Part shown: positions 33,088 to 42,266 of the stretch, piece by piece
Numbering within the stretch: position 1 is the stretch's first letter
How the letters are laid out: every line of letters begins with the position of its first letter
NCBI RefSeq assembly: GCF_001426505.1
Contig: NZ_LMEV01000017.1
Location: 713,208-777,207 of the forward strand
Direction of reading: 5' to 3'
Origin: Variovorax sp. Root473
GTDB taxonomy: Bacteria > Pseudomonadota > Gammaproteobacteria > Burkholderiales > Burkholderiaceae_C
Length of the DNA: 64,000 nucleotides
Notes under the pieces: model-generated
What the model saw: the letters and a program-made list of their open reading frames with translations, nothing else
What the model was told of the DNA's origin: nothing
Database searches by the model: none
Made by a program: the position numbers and the translations under genes

Positions 33088-34986
33088 TCAGCGCCCGCGC
33101 ATGAACAGCGAATCGAGCTCCCGGATCGACAGCTGGCGCCAGGTCGGCCGGCCGTGGTTGCACTGGTCGGAGCGCTCGGTGGCCTCCATCTGGCGCAGCA
33201 GGGCGTTCATTTCGTCGATGGTGAGCTTGCGGTTGGCGCGCACCGCGCCGTGGCAGGCCATGGTCGACAGCAGCTCGTTCTGCGCGCGCTGCACCACGGT
33301 GCTTGCGTCGTGCTGGCCCAGCTCGGCGAGCACGCTGCGCGCCAGCTCCACCGGGTCGCCGTCGGCCAGCGTGCCGGGTACGGCGCGCACCGCCAGCGTG
33401 CGGGCCGAGAAAGGCGTGATCTCCAGCCCCAGCGTGGGCAGCACCTCGGCGCAGGCCTCGGCCGTGGCCACTTCCTGCGGCGTGGCCGCGAAGGTGGCGG
33501 GGATCAGCAGCGGCTGGCTCGTGATGGCCGCGCCATCGAGCTGGGTCTTCAGGCGCTCGTAGACGATGCGCTCGTGCGCCGCGTGCATGTCGACGATCAC
33601 GAGGCCCTGGCTGTTCTCGGCCAGGATGTAGATGCCCTGCAACTGCGCCAGCGCGCGGCCCAGCGGCCAGGCGTCCTGGTTCATGACGGGGGCGGGGGGC
33701 GAAGCCTCGTCGTCCGGCAGCCCGACCGGCGCGCGGAACGACATCGCCGGCGCTTCGGTCTGCCACTGCGGTGCACCCGTGACCAGCGCATGGCCTTGCT
33801 CCTCGGAGCGCCGCGGCCACATGGCCTCGAAGTCGCCGGCGCCGCGCTCGCGCGCCTGGAACGGGATCGCGGGCTGCGACCAGCTCGCGCTCGGCGGCAG
33901 CGGCGTCGGCTTGAAGAAGGGCTGCGGCGGCGCGTCGGCCGACGCCAGGGCATCGCCGGCGCGCGGTGCGGCCAGCGCGTCCTCGATGGCGTGGCGCACC
34001 GCCTGGTGCACCTCACGCCCGTCGCGAAAGCGCACCTCGATCTTGGTCGGGTGCACATTGACGTCGACGCGCGCGGGGTCGATCTCCAGGTACAGCACGT
34101 ACACCGGCTGGCGCTGGCCGTGCAGCACGTCTTCGTAGGCGCTGCGCACGGCGTGCGACAGCACCTTGTCGCGCACGAAGCGACCGTTGACGTAGAAGAA
34201 CTGCTGGTCGTTGCGCGAGCGCGCCGCGTCGGGAATGCCGGCACGGCCGACCACGCGCACCGGGCCGCCTTCGCGCAGCACGGCCACGCTCTGCGACACG
34301 AAATCGTCGCTCAGCGCATCGGCCAGCCGCTGCTCGGGCGTGGCGGCGGCGCGCCACTGTTCGACCAGCTTGCCGTCGTGCCACACCGAAAAGCCCACCT
34401 CGGGCCGCGCCAATGCATGGCGGCGCACGGCTTCGATGCAGTGGGCCAGCTCGGTGGCGTCGGTCTTCAGGAACTTGCGCCGCGCGGGCGTGGCAAAGAA
34501 CAGCTCGCGCACCTCGACCGTGGTGCCCACCGCGCGGGCCACGGGCCGAAGTTCGCCCGTGCCGCCGTCGAGCACGAAGGCGCTGTCGGCGCCGGTGAAG
34601 CGCGAGAGGATGCTGAGTTCGGCAATCGCGTTGATGGCCGCGAGCGCCTCGCCGCGAAAGCCCATGGTGCCGACCGTTTCGAGGTCGCTCAGGCTCGCGA
34701 TCTTGCTGGTGGCGTGGCGGCGCAGCGCCACCGTGAGTTCTTCGCGCGGAATGCCCAGGCCGTCGTCTTCCACCGAGATCAGCCGCACGCCGCCCGAGGC
34801 CAGGCGCACGGTGATCTGGCGCGCGCCGGCGTCCAGCGCGTTGTCGAGCAGTTCGCGCACCACCGAGGCGGGGCGCTCGACCATTTCCCCGGCGGCGATC
34901 TGGCTGATCAGTTCGTCGGGGAGTTCACGGATCGGACGTCGTTCGGCGGGGGGGAGGGAGGAGGGGAGGGCACTCACCGGAAACAT
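33088..34986 (-). CDS. mutL: DNA mismatch repair protein MutL, endonuclease type
   Basis: 632 residues. The GHKL ATPase motifs are all present: [29 protein letters not shown] and [10 protein letters not shown], in residues about 40-130. The C-terminal dimerisation domain carries [12 protein letters not shown] near residue 464, which fits the DxHA(x)2E(x)4E metal-dependent nicking motif. MACHGAV and QCNHGRP further on are the other conserved metal-site blocks. This MutL is therefore probably a latent endonuclease, as in bacteria without MutH. ATG 34986 gives the expected short leader before [20 protein letters not shown]. The central linker (about 350-430) is Pro/Ala-rich and variable as usual. 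Confidence 0.96.
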   Translation of the reverse strand: MFPVSALPSSLPPAERRPIRELPDELISQIAAGEMVERPASVVRELLDNALDAGARQITVRLASGGVRLISVEDDGLGIPREELTVALRRHATSKIASLSDLETVGTMGFRGEALAAINAIAELSILSRFTGADSAFVLDGGTGELRPVARAVGTTVEVRELFFATPARRKFLKTDATELAHCIEAVRRHALARPEVGFSVWHDGKLVEQWRAAATPEQRLADALSDDFVSQSVAVLREGGPVRVVGRAGIPDAARSRNDQQFFYVNGRFVRDKVLSHAVRSAYEDVLHGQRQPVYVLYLEIDPARVDVNVHPTKIEVRFRDGREVHQAVRHAIEDALAAPRAGDALASADAPPQPFFKPTPLPPSASWSQPAIPFQARERGAGDFEAMWPRRSEEQGHALVTGAPQWQTEAPAMSFRAPVGLPDDEASPPAPVMNQDAWPLGRALAQLQGIYILAENSQGLVIVDMHAAHERIVYERLKTQLDGAAITSQPLLIPATFAATPQEVATAEACAEVLPTLGLEITPFSARTLAVRAVPGTLADGDPVELARSVLAELGQHDASTVVQRAQNELLSTMACHGAVRANRKLTIDEMNALLRQMEATERSDQCNHGRPTWRQLSIRELDSLFMRGR

Positions 34987-35230
34987 TCTAAAAGCGGCGC
35001 CCGGACGGGGCCGGTGGCGGGGTATCGGCGGTGTATTTGGCGCGCTTATACCGATCCTCAACCGATCTCATTGGCTTTGGCGAAGGCGAAAACCTAAGCT
35101 CCCCTTCGCCAACGTATTCGCACCACAAACAAGAACGCACCGGAGACACCCAGGACACCGCCATGGCCCAGCGCCATGCCGCGCAGGGGGCCGCCGCGCG
35201 CGTTCGCAGACCCCCCTGAAAGCCGACGCC

Positions 35231-37021
35231 ATGACGACACCCCGCCCCCTGCGCTCCGCCGCCTGGTTCAACAACCCCGCGCACAGCGAACTCTCCGTAT
35301 TGCACCTGGCCTGGTTCCTGAACTACGGCCTCACCCGTGAAGAGCTGCAATCGGGCAAGCCGATCATCGGCATCGCGCAAAGCGGCTCCGACCTCACGCC
35401 CTGCAACCGCCACCATCGCGAGCTGTCGCTGCGCGTGCGCGAGGGCATCCGCGAGATGGGCGGCATCGCGATGGAGTTCCCGATGCACCCGATCCAGGAG
35501 AACGGCCGCCGCCCCACGGCCGCGCTCGACCGCAACCTGGCCTACCTGGGGCTCGTCGAGATCCTCACCGGCTATCCGATCGACGGCGTGGTGCTGACCA
35601 CCGGCTGCGACAAGACCACCCCCGCCGCACTGATGGCCGCGGCCACCGCCAACATTCCCGCCATCGTGCTGTCGGGCGGCCCGATGCTCAACGGCTGGCA
35701 CGAAGGCCAGCGCACCGGCACCGGCACCACGCTGTTCAAGGCGCGCGAGCTGTTCGCCAAGGGCAGCATCGACTTCCCCGGCTACATCGACCTCGTGGGC
35801 TCCACGGTGCCCTCGGCCGGCCACTGCAACGTGATGGGCACGGCCTCGACGATGAACGCCCTGGCCGAAGCCCTGGGCATGAGCCTGCCCGGCTGCGCGG
35901 CCATTCCCGCGCCCTACCGCGAGCGCGGCCAGATGGCCTACGAAACCGGCCGGCGCATCGTCGACATGGTGCGCGAAGACCTCAAGCCCTCGGACATCCT
36001 CACGCGCTCGGCCTTCGAGAACGCGATCGTCGTCAACTCGGCCATCGGCGGTTCGACCAACGCGCCGATCCACCTCATCGCCATCGCCAAGCATGCGGGC
36101 GTCGAACTCAACATCCAGGACTGGGAAACGGTCGGCCTCGACGTGCCGCTGCTGCTGGACATGCAGCCCGCCGGCAAGTACCTCGGCGAGGAGTTCTACC
36201 GTGCGGGCGGCGTGCCCGCGGTGGTTGCCGAGCTGCACCGCCACGGCCTGATCCGCACCGATGCGTTCACCGTCAACGGCCACACGCTCGCCGTCAACTG
36301 CGCCGACGCGCCCGTGAAAGACGCCGACGTGATCCGTCCCTTCGAGCAGCCGCTGCGCGAGAACGCCGGCTTCCTCGTGATGTCGGGCAACCTGTTCGAC
36401 AGCGCGATCATGAAGACCAGCGTGATCTCCGACGAGTTCCGCGCGCGCTACCTGAGCCAGGCCGGCGACCTCGACGCCTTCGTGGGCCGCGCCATCGTGT
36501 TCGACGGCCCGGAAGATTTCGAAGCCCGCATCGAAGACCCGTCGCTGGACATCGACGCGAGCTGCATCCTGTTCATGCGCGGCGTCGGCCCCATCGGGCA
36601 CCCGGGCTCGTCGGAGGTGGTCAACATGCGCGCGCCGTCGCACCTGCTCAAGAGCGGCGTGTCGGCCTTGCCCTGCATCGGCGACGGCCGGCAGTCGGGC
36701 ACCTCGGGCTCGCCGTCGATCCTCAACGCCTCGCCCGAAGCCGCCGCAGGCACGGGCCTGGCGCTGCTGCAGACCGGCGACAAGGTGCGCGTGGACCTGA
36801 AGGAGCGCACCGTCAACATGCTCGTCGACGACGAAGTGCTGCAGGCCCGCGCCCGCGACCTCGAGGCGAAGGGCGGCTACCCGATTCCCGCGAGCCAGAC
36901 GCCGTGGCAAGAGATCCAGCGCGCGATGGTGGACACGCTGTCCGAAGGCATGGTGCTGAAGCCGGCGACCAAGTACCAGCGCGTGGCGCAGACGGCGGGG
37001 ATCCCTCGTCGGAATCACTGA
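35231..37021 (+). CDS. IlvD/Edd-family dehydratase, probably for a sugar acid (pentonate type)
   Basis: 596 residues. Likely iron-sulphur ligands are C58 ([10 protein letters not shown]), C126 ([15 protein letters not shown]) and C199 ([15 protein letters not shown]). From memory this spacing is one residue off that of rhizobial L-arabinonate dehydratase, a [2Fe-2S] enzyme. The catalytic Ser region [20 protein letters not shown] supports the family. The FAH-family hydrolase and the ACS-type MFS transporter downstream point to sugar-acid degradation, not branched-chain amino-acid synthesis: it would convert an aldonate to a 2-keto-3-deoxy acid. ATG 35231 is preceded by GAAAGCCGACGCC, a weak ribosome-binding site. 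A long inverted repeat separates it from the next gene, so the two may be transcribed unequally. Confidence 0.9.
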   Translation: MTTPRPLRSAAWFNNPAHSELSVLHLAWFLNYGLTREELQSGKPIIGIAQSGSDLTPCNRHHRELSLRVREGIREMGGIAMEFPMHPIQENGRRPTAALDRNLAYLGLVEILTGYPIDGVVLTTGCDKTTPAALMAAATANIPAIVLSGGPMLNGWHEGQRTGTGTTLFKARELFAKGSIDFPGYIDLVGSTVPSAGHCNVMGTASTMNALAEALGMSLPGCAAIPAPYRERGQMAYETGRRIVDMVREDLKPSDILTRSAFENAIVVNSAIGGSTNAPIHLIAIAKHAGVELNIQDWETVGLDVPLLLDMQPAGKYLGEEFYRAGGVPAVVAELHRHGLIRTDAFTVNGHTLAVNCADAPVKDADVIRPFEQPLRENAGFLVMSGNLFDSAIMKTSVISDEFRARYLSQAGDLDAFVGRAIVFDGPEDFEARIEDPSLDIDASCILFMRGVGPIGHPGSSEVVNMRAPSHLLKSGVSALPCIGDGRQSGTSGSPSILNASPEAAAGTGLALLQTGDKVRVDLKERTVNMLVDDEVLQARARDLEAKGGYPIPASQTPWQEIQRAMVDTLSEGMVLKPATKYQRVAQTAGIPRRNH

Positions 37022-37063
37022 GGACTTTTTTCAGGGCGACGCTCCCGCCGACGGGGAGCCTTG

Positions 37064-37255
37064 CTCCGCGAATGTCCCCCGGCCTGCGGCCTCCTCCTTG
37101 ATTTCGCTGCGCAAGGCACCCCATCGACGTGAGCGTGTTCAGGGCACGTGTTGATCGGCCCGCACAACGACCGCGCCCATCGTGCTCAGGGCACTGGGTG
37201 CTTCCCGCAGCGAAATCAAGGAGGAGGGGCGAAGCCCCGGGGGACATTCGCGGAG
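37064..37255. repeat. Long imperfect inverted repeat (about 59-bp arms, 73-bp loop)
   Basis: Left arm 37064-37122 begins CTCCGCGAATGTCCCCCGG and includes CTCCTCCTTGATTTCGCTGC. Right arm 37196-37255 is its near-perfect reverse complement, including GCAGCGAAATCAAGGAGGAG and GGGGGACATTCGCGGAG. The arms differ mainly in a short GC-rich insert (GGGCTTCGCCCC form on the right against GGCCTGCGGCC on the left) and two or three bases near the inner end. The loop contains two copies of CAGGGCAC-like sequence (TTCAGGGCACGTG, CTCAGGGCACTGG). The element sits between the dehydratase stop (37021) and the FAH-family start (37336). It looks like a mobile or repeated intergenic element that forms a long hairpin in RNA; it could stabilise or attenuate the polycistronic mRNA. 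Confidence 0.85.
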
Positions 37256-37335
37256 GGAAGTGCCCGGTGGCCTGTGCACACGCCCTGAACGACCACGGCC
37301 AAAAGAATTTTTTCAAATCAAAGAAGGAGTCAGAC

Positions 37336-38157
37336 ATGAAGTGGATGAGCGTTCAAACGCCGCAGGGCCCCCGCGTGGGCTACATCAAGGACGGCGCACT
37401 GCAGCCCGTCGATGCGGCCCGCATGCAGGACATCGTCGAAGGCAAGCCCTGGCGCGACGCAGGCCAGCCGATCCCCCTCGCCGACGTCAAGCCCACGCTG
37501 CCGTTCGCCCCGAGAAACATCATCTGCATCGGCGCCAACTACCGCGACCATTGCATCGAGACCGGCCTGGCCATCCCCGAGAAGCCCGTCGTGTTCGCGA
37601 AGTTCAGCAACACGCTGGCCGCCGATGGCGACGCGATCACCTGGCCCGAAGGCTTCACCGAGAAGGTCGACTGGGAGGCTGAACTCGGCGTCGTCATCGG
37701 CAAACGCGCACAAGGCGTGAGCGAAGCCGACGCGCTCTCGCACGTGTTCGGCTACGTCGCTGCCAACGACGTGAGCGCGCGCGACGTGCAACTGGGCGAG
37801 GCGCAATGGGTGCGCGGCAAATCGCTCGACGGCTTCTGTCCGCTCGCGCCCACCGTCGTCACGCGCGACGCAGTGGCCGATGTGCAATCGCTGGGCATCC
37901 GCTGCCTCGTCAACGGCGAGGCCGTGCAGTCGTCCAACACCCGCGAGATGATCTTCTCGGTCGCGTTCCTCGTGGCGTACCTCTCGCGCGCCATCACGCT
38001 CGAACCCGGCGACCTGATCCTCACCGGCACGCCCGCCGGCGTCGGACTGGGCCTCAAGCCGCCACGCTTCCTCAAGCGCGGCGACGTGGTCTCGGTCGAG
38101 ATCGATGGGCTGGGTTCAGTGACGAACCCGGTCCACGGCGCCGTTGCGCGCGGTTAG
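37336..38157 (+). CDS. Fumarylacetoacetate-hydrolase-family enzyme (keto-deoxy sugar-acid pathway)
   Basis: 273 residues with AAGGAG 12 bp before ATG 37336. The FAH-fold core is clear: IICIGANYRDHCIETGLAIP, KPVVFAKFSNTLAADGD, the metal-binding acidic block VDWEAELGVVIGKRA, AANDVSARDVQ, and TGTPAGVGLGLKPP. In this family such stand-alone 270-residue proteins hydrolyse or dehydrate 2,4-diketo-3-deoxy or 2-keto-3-deoxy sugar acids (LRA6 type) or homoprotocatechuate products. With an aldonate-type dehydratase upstream and an MFS sugar-acid carrier downstream, the sugar-acid assignment is preferred. The exact reaction is not settled. Confidence 0.88.
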   Translation: MKWMSVQTPQGPRVGYIKDGALQPVDAARMQDIVEGKPWRDAGQPIPLADVKPTLPFAPRNIICIGANYRDHCIETGLAIPEKPVVFAKFSNTLAADGDAITWPEGFTEKVDWEAELGVVIGKRAQGVSEADALSHVFGYVAANDVSARDVQLGEAQWVRGKSLDGFCPLAPTVVTRDAVADVQSLGIRCLVNGEAVQSSNTREMIFSVAFLVAYLSRAITLEPGDLILTGTPAGVGLGLKPPRFLKRGDVVSVEIDGLGSVTNPVHGAVARG

Positions 38158-38198
38158 TCGCACGTCTTTCAGACCGACCTATTCAGGAGACAACAACA

Positions 38199-39551
38199 AT
38201 GACAACCACGAGTCCCTACGGCGAACTGGTCACCGGCGCCATCCACAAGGCGCGCTGGCGCCTGCTGCCGATGCTGATCGTCATGTACATCATGTCGATC
38301 CTCGACCGCGTGAACGTCGGCTTCGCCAAGCAGGCGCTGCAGATCGACACCGGCCTGAGCAACAGCGCCTTCGCGCTCGGCGCCGGCATCTTCTTCGTGA
38401 GCTACGCGATCTTCGAGGTGCCGAGCAACGTGATCCTGTCGCGCGTCGGCCCGCGCATCTGGCTGTGCCGGATCATGGTCACCTGGGGGCTCGTGGCCTC
38501 GGCCATGATGTTCGCCACCACCGAGACCTCCTTCTACGTGCTGCGCTTCCTGCTCGGCATTGCGGAAGCGGGCTTTTACCCCGGCGTGCTGCTCACGCTG
38601 ACCTACTGGTTCCCTGCGAAGGTGCGCGCGCAGGCCAACGGCATCCTGCTGTTCGGCTTTGCGGGCGCGCTCGTCATCGGCGGGCCGATTTCCGGTGCGC
38701 TGCTCGACATGAACGGCATCGGCGGCCTCAAGGGCTGGGAGTGGATGTTCCTCATCGAGGGCCTGATGGCCGTGGTGGTGGGCATCGTGGCTTTCTTCGT
38801 CATCGTCGACCGGCCGCACAACGCGCCCTGGCTCACGACCGCGCAGCAGAGCGCGCTGCAGGCCGTGCTCGACCAGGAAGCGGCGGAAAAGTCGGCCGAC
38901 AGCCCGCAGACCGTGTGGCAGACGCTGTGCAATCCGCGCGTCATGTTCTTCGCGATCAACTTCTTCATCGTGCAGATCGCGGCCTACGGCCTGATCTTCT
39001 ATCTCCCGACCCAGGTGGGGCAGATCCTGGGCCAGAAGATCGGCCTGCTGGTCGGCTTGGTCACCAGCATTCCGTGGCTGCTGGCGCTGTTCGTCGTGTA
39101 CTTCGTCACGCGCTGGTCCGACCGTCACCACGACCGCCGCCGCGTCACCGTGGCCACGCTGTACACGATCTTCGGTGTGTGCGTGTGCCTCTCGGCGCAC
39201 GGCTCGCCGATCTTCGCGATCGCGGCGCTGTCGATCGGCGCATCGACCTACCTGTCGGGCACGCCGATCTTCTATGCCTTCCTGTCGGAGCGGCTGTCGG
39301 GGCTGGGCATTGCGACGGGCATTGCGCTGGTCAACTCCATCGGCAACCTGGGCGGCTTCGTGGCGCCCAACCTGCGGACCTATGTGGAGCAGAACCACGG
39401 TGGCTCGGCCGCGGGGCTGTACACGTTGGGCAGCGCGGCGCTGCTGGCCGCGCTGATGCTGGCGCTCATGCCCAAGGGCTGGCGCGTGGCGACGAAGAGC
39501 GGGGCGGCGGCGCCGCCGGCGGCCGTGCGCGACGGCCGGGCGCGCGCCTGA
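38199..39551 (+). CDS. MFS transporter, anion:cation symporter (sugar-acid/tartrate) type
   Basis: 450 residues with 12 predicted membrane segments. The ACS-family signature RVNVGFAKQALQIDTGLS follows TM1, and ILSRVGPRIWLCRIMVTWGL is the loop 2-3 region. TYWFPAKVRAQANGILL (TM4-5) and a long central loop (LTTAQQSALQAVLDQEAAEK) are typical of phthalate/tartrate/galactarate/glucarate permeases of this family. ATG 38199 lies 6 bp after CAGGAGACAACAACA, a strong ribosome-binding site. It is third in the dehydratase-FAH-MFS cluster and convergent with a LysR-type gene whose stop is 4 bp away. Substrate is probably the aldonate used by the cluster. Confidence 0.92.
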   Translation: MTTTSPYGELVTGAIHKARWRLLPMLIVMYIMSILDRVNVGFAKQALQIDTGLSNSAFALGAGIFFVSYAIFEVPSNVILSRVGPRIWLCRIMVTWGLVASAMMFATTETSFYVLRFLLGIAEAGFYPGVLLTLTYWFPAKVRAQANGILLFGFAGALVIGGPISGALLDMNGIGGLKGWEWMFLIEGLMAVVVGIVAFFVIVDRPHNAPWLTTAQQSALQAVLDQEAAEKSADSPQTVWQTLCNPRVMFFAINFFIVQIAAYGLIFYLPTQVGQILGQKIGLLVGLVTSIPWLLALFVVYFVTRWSDRHHDRRRVTVATLYTIFGVCVCLSAHGSPIFAIAALSIGASTYLSGTPIFYAFLSERLSGLGIATGIALVNSIGNLGGFVAPNLRTYVEQNHGGSAAGLYTLGSAALLAALMLALMPKGWRVATKSGAAAPPAAVRDGRARA

Positions 39552-39555
39552 TTGT

Positions 39556-40497
39556 TCAGAACGCCTGTCGCCAGACGCGCGACAGGGCCTGCCACGCGCA
39601 GTCCACCTCCGGCCGTTTGAGCGCGCCGGCCAGGCAGACAAAGCGCAGGTCGCAGCCGATGCTCACGCGGTCTGCAATGACCAGGCCATCGCGCTGGCTG
39701 GCCTGCAGCGCCAGCGCATCGCGCGCCAGCGAAATGCCGACGCCCGCGCGCACCAGCGCCAGCATCGACATCTCCTGGTCGGCTTGCGCAGCTTTCTTCA
39801 GCACCAGCTTGTGGGCCTGGAGCACCGGCGCCAGCAGCCGCGAATGCGACGAGGTCGGCGGTGCCAGCACCCACGGCAGATACGCCAGCTCGGGCCAGTC
39901 GCGGCCCAGCAGCTGCGGCGCCCAGCCGCTCGGGCCGATCACCTGGTAGTTGAAGCGCGCGAGCACCTGCGAATGGAACAGCAGGCCGCCGTCCTGGCGG
40001 CGCGCGGCCGCGCCGGCCTGCGGCAGGTCGGTGGCCTCGGGATCGCCGAGGTAGAAGCCGATGTCCAGTTCCTTGTTGAGCAGTTGGGCCAGCACGTCGC
40101 CGCTCGTGCCCTGGTGCAGCTCGGTCTCGAGCTCGGGCGCCAGCGCCACCAGTTCCGTGAGGAAAGGGCTGAGCCGCGTGAAGTCGGGATCGAGGATGGT
40201 GCCGATGCGCAGCGAGCCGCGCACGCCGCCCTTGAGCCGCTCGGCCGCCACCGCGAAATCGTTCAGGCCTTCGAGCGCGTGCTCGGCATGGTTGAGCAGC
40301 GCCGCGCCATCGCGCGTGAGCAGCAGGCCAGTCGGCGTGCGCTGGAACAGTTCGAGTTCGACCAGCGCGCCCAGCTCCTTGAGCTGAAGGCTCACGGCCG
40401 GCTGCGTGAGAAACAGGCGCTGCGCACCGCGCGACACCGAGCCCTCGCGGGCCACGGCCACGAAGGCCTGCAGGAGTCGGGGCTCTATCTTCTTCAT
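39556..40497 (-). CDS. LysR-family transcriptional regulator
   Basis: 313 residues. The N-terminal winged helix starts MKKIEPRLLQAFVAVAREGS and includes RGAQRLFLTQPAVSLQLKEL; the effector-binding domain begins GSLRIGTILDPDFTRLSPFL near residue 92. It is transcribed toward the sugar-acid cluster (convergent with the MFS gene) and is divergent from dedA. It might control either; LysR genes more often regulate a divergent promoter, but the convergent catabolic cluster has no other regulator. ATG 40497 chosen because the HTH begins immediately after it, whereas upstream in-frame extension reads as noncoding. Confidence 0.9.
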   Translation of the reverse strand: MKKIEPRLLQAFVAVAREGSVSRGAQRLFLTQPAVSLQLKELGALVELELFQRTPTGLLLTRDGAALLNHAEHALEGLNDFAVAAERLKGGVRGSLRIGTILDPDFTRLSPFLTELVALAPELETELHQGTSGDVLAQLLNKELDIGFYLGDPEATDLPQAGAAARRQDGGLLFHSQVLARFNYQVIGPSGWAPQLLGRDWPELAYLPWVLAPPTSSHSRLLAPVLQAHKLVLKKAAQADQEMSMLALVRAGVGISLARDALALQASQRDGLVIADRVSIGCDLRFVCLAGALKRPEVDCAWQALSRVWRQAF

Positions 40498-40557
40498 GTC
40501 GCGGGCGTGGGGGGATTCGAAAAGGGCGGGGGGCGGCAGCAAGGATAATCCGCGCCC

Positions 40558-41229
40558 ATGGAAATCATCAGCTTTCTCGTCGACTTCATTCTTCACGTCG
40601 ACAAACATCTCGAGGCCTTCGTGGTCGCCTACGGCCCGTGGGTCTATGCGCTGCTGTTCCTGATCGTGTTCGTCGAGACCGGTGCCGTGGTGATGCCGTT
40701 CCTGCCGGGAGACTCGCTGCTGTTCATCGTGGGCGCGCTGTGCGGCGTGGGGCTCATGAGCTTTCCGCTGGCCTGCGGCATCCTGATCGCCGCGGCCATT
40801 CTGGGTGACCAGTGCAACTACTCGATCGGGCGCTACTTCGGGCCCAAGGTGTTCCAGTGGGAGAGCTCGCGCTTCTTCAACCGCAAGGCCTTCGACCAGG
40901 CCCACAGCTTCTACGAGCGCTACGGCGGCATCACCATCGTGCTCGCGCGCTTCATGCCCTTCATTCGCACCTTCGCGCCCTTCGTGGCCGGTGTGGCCGA
41001 GATGAACCGCGCGAAGTTCACGGCCTACAACGTGGGTGGCGCGCTGCTCTGGGTGCTGGGCATTGCCACCGCGGGCTATTTCTTCGGCAACCTGCCGTTC
41101 GTGCGGCTGCACCTGGACAAGATCATCTGGGCGCTGATCTTCGTGCCCGGCCTGCTGGCCATCTTCGGCGCGTGGCGCGCCTCGAAGGCCGAGAAGGCCC
41201 GGGCGGCGGGACAGCACTCGCAGGCCTGA
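40558..41229 (+). CDS. DedA-family membrane protein
   Basis: 223 residues, with a re-entrant/TM pattern typical of DedA (PF09335). Signature segments are LIVFVETGAVVMPFLPGDSL near residues 34-53 and the GGITIVLARFMPFIRTFAPF block with the two conserved arginines. DedA proteins are proton-coupled membrane proteins, some acting as undecaprenyl-phosphate or lipid flippases, and are required for envelope integrity. A bidirectional terminator lies 21 bp after the stop. It is divergent from the LysR-type gene, with 60 bp between starts. Confidence 0.93.
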   Translation: MEIISFLVDFILHVDKHLEAFVVAYGPWVYALLFLIVFVETGAVVMPFLPGDSLLFIVGALCGVGLMSFPLACGILIAAAILGDQCNYSIGRYFGPKVFQWESSRFFNRKAFDQAHSFYERYGGITIVLARFMPFIRTFAPFVAGVAEMNRAKFTAYNVGGALLWVLGIATAGYFFGNLPFVRLHLDKIIWALIFVPGLLAIFGAWRASKAEKARAAGQHSQA

Positions 41230-41250
41230 GTCGCGACGGAGTCACCCCAT

Positions 41251-41280
41251 GAAAAAACGCGCCGGATGGCGCGTTTTTTC
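41251..41280. terminator. Strong bidirectional Rho-independent terminator
   Basis: GAAAAAACGCGCC, loop GGAT, then GGCGCGTTTTTTC: a perfect 13-bp stem with A and T tracts on the two sides. It serves dedA on the plus strand and the glycine-zipper lipoprotein on the minus strand. Confidence 0.95.
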
Positions 41281-41294
41281 GTTGAGGGTGTAGA

Positions 41295-41585
41295 TCAGTA
41301 ACGCGGCCCGTTGTCCGGGTAGTAGCCGCTGCCGCGCGGGTAGCGCTGCTGGTTGTAGTAGTTGCGTTCGTCGACGTTGCGGCCCACCTGGTTGCCGATG
41401 ACGCCGCCGATGGCTGCGCCGCCGAGCGTGGCCCCGGTGTTGCCGCCGATCGCATGGCCCACCGCCGCGCCGCCGAGTGCGCCGATGCCGGTGCCGAGGT
41501 TCTGGTTGGGACCGCTCGCACAACCTGCCAGCGTCATGACCGAAGTGGCAGCTGCAGCGGCGATCCAGAGACGTGTCTTCAACAT
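41295..41585 (-). CDS. Glycine-zipper lipoprotein (Rick_17kDa/SlyB-like)
   Basis: 96 residues. The signal peptide ends in a lipobox (MTLAGC), so it is a lipoprotein. A glycine-zipper 2TM segment follows (GTGIGALGGAAVGHAIGGNT then GATLGGAAIGGVIGNQVG), as in the 17-kDa antigen and SlyB/OsmB families. The tail NYYNQQRYPRGSGYYPDNGP is Tyr/Arg-rich. These proteins embed in or stabilise the outer membrane, often under envelope stress; a specific role cannot be given. ATG 41585 has AAGGTGG upstream; a GTG 9 bp earlier is possible. Ends at the shared terminator. Confidence 0.88.
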   Translation of the reverse strand: MLKTRLWIAAAAATSVMTLAGCASGPNQNLGTGIGALGGAAVGHAIGGNTGATLGGAAIGGVIGNQVGRNVDERNYYNQQRYPRGSGYYPDNGPRY

Positions 41586-41743
41586 GGTGTCCACCTTTCG
41601 AGGAGTGATGGCTCATCATGGTCAAAAGTATGCATTTCGCGGTGTAGGAGCCTGCCGCACGTGCCTGTGCGCGGGGGCGGGCCGCGCGGCGTGGGACAGG
41701 GCGCGTGTTGCGGGACGCAACGCGTGCAAGCAAACGCGTGGGG

Positions 41744-42184
41744 TCAGGCGGCGCGGGGCTTGGGGGGCGGCTTCGGTGCTCTTTTCTTCGGGGCTTCCAG
41801 CGCACCCGATGACGCCGCCCGCAGGATGCGGCGGAAGGTCGGGCATTCCATGTGGCTGGGCGCGGGGCAGACCGCCGCGTGCCGCAGGCCGTCGCGCATC
41901 GCCGTGAGCTGGCGGATCGTGCGGTCGAGGTCCTGTGCCTTGTCGGCGAGCACCTGTCGGTCGATGCGCGGCTTGCCTTCGGGCGAGAACATGTGGCCGA
42001 TCTCCTCCAGCGAGAAACCGGCGGCGCGCCCCAGCGCGATGAGCGCCAGCCGCTCCAGCACGTCGGGCGCGAACACGCGGCGCAGGCCGTGCCGGCCGGT
42101 CGAAGCGATCAGCCCTTTTTCTTCATAGAAGCGCAGCGTCGAGGCAGGGACGCCGGCGCGTTGCGCCACTTCCGAGATGTCCAT
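41744..42184 (-). CDS. MerR-family transcriptional regulator
   Basis: 146 residues. The winged helix MDISEVAQRAGVPASTLRFY is followed by EEKGLI, then a dimerisation helix (LADKAQDLDRTIRQLTAMRD) and a short C-terminus with two cysteines (AAVCPAPSHMECPTF) and a basic Pro/Lys tail. It lacks the CxxCxC...C iron-sulphur motif of SoxR and the CueR/MerR metal loops in recognisable form. It faces the methyltransferase gene across an 82-bp gap with a MerR-type promoter, so it probably activates that gene and represses itself. The C-x8-C spacing might bind a metal or thiol-reactive signal; this is speculation. Confidence 0.9.
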   Translation of the reverse strand: MDISEVAQRAGVPASTLRFYEEKGLIASTGRHGLRRVFAPDVLERLALIALGRAAGFSLEEIGHMFSPEGKPRIDRQVLADKAQDLDRTIRQLTAMRDGLRHAAVCPAPSHMECPTFRRILRAASSGALEAPKKRAPKPPPKPRAA

Positions 42185-42195
42185 CTGCTGGCCCC

Positions 42196-42226
42196 TTGAC
42201 TTCAAGTCGACTTGAATTGGCACAGT
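42196..42226 (+). promoter_or_regulatory. MerR-type promoter with SoxR-box-like operator, 19-bp spacer
   Basis: A consensus -35 TTGACT (42196-42201) is followed after exactly 19 bp by CACAGT as a weak -10 (42221-42226). The spacer holds the perfect palindrome TTCAAGTCGACTTGAA (42201-42216). An over-long 19-bp spacer with a centred palindrome is the hallmark of promoters twisted open by MerR-family activators, and the TCAAG/CTTGA arms resemble the SoxR box. It would drive the methyltransferase and DUF2938 genes. Confidence 0.8.
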
Positions 42227-42266
42227 CTAGCTTTCGCCGCTTGAAGGCATCTTGAGGAAAACGATC

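Noticed and set aside
32846..33562. Reading frames in the gap between the lipoprotein hydrolase and mutL
   Set aside because: The frames are Cys/Arg/Pro-rich, run through mutL antisense and have no homology-like blocks or plausible ribosome-binding site.
34211..35230. N-terminal extension of the dehydratase gene back to 34211
   Set aside because: The extension is antisense to mutL; the conserved dehydratase sequence begins at ATG 35231.
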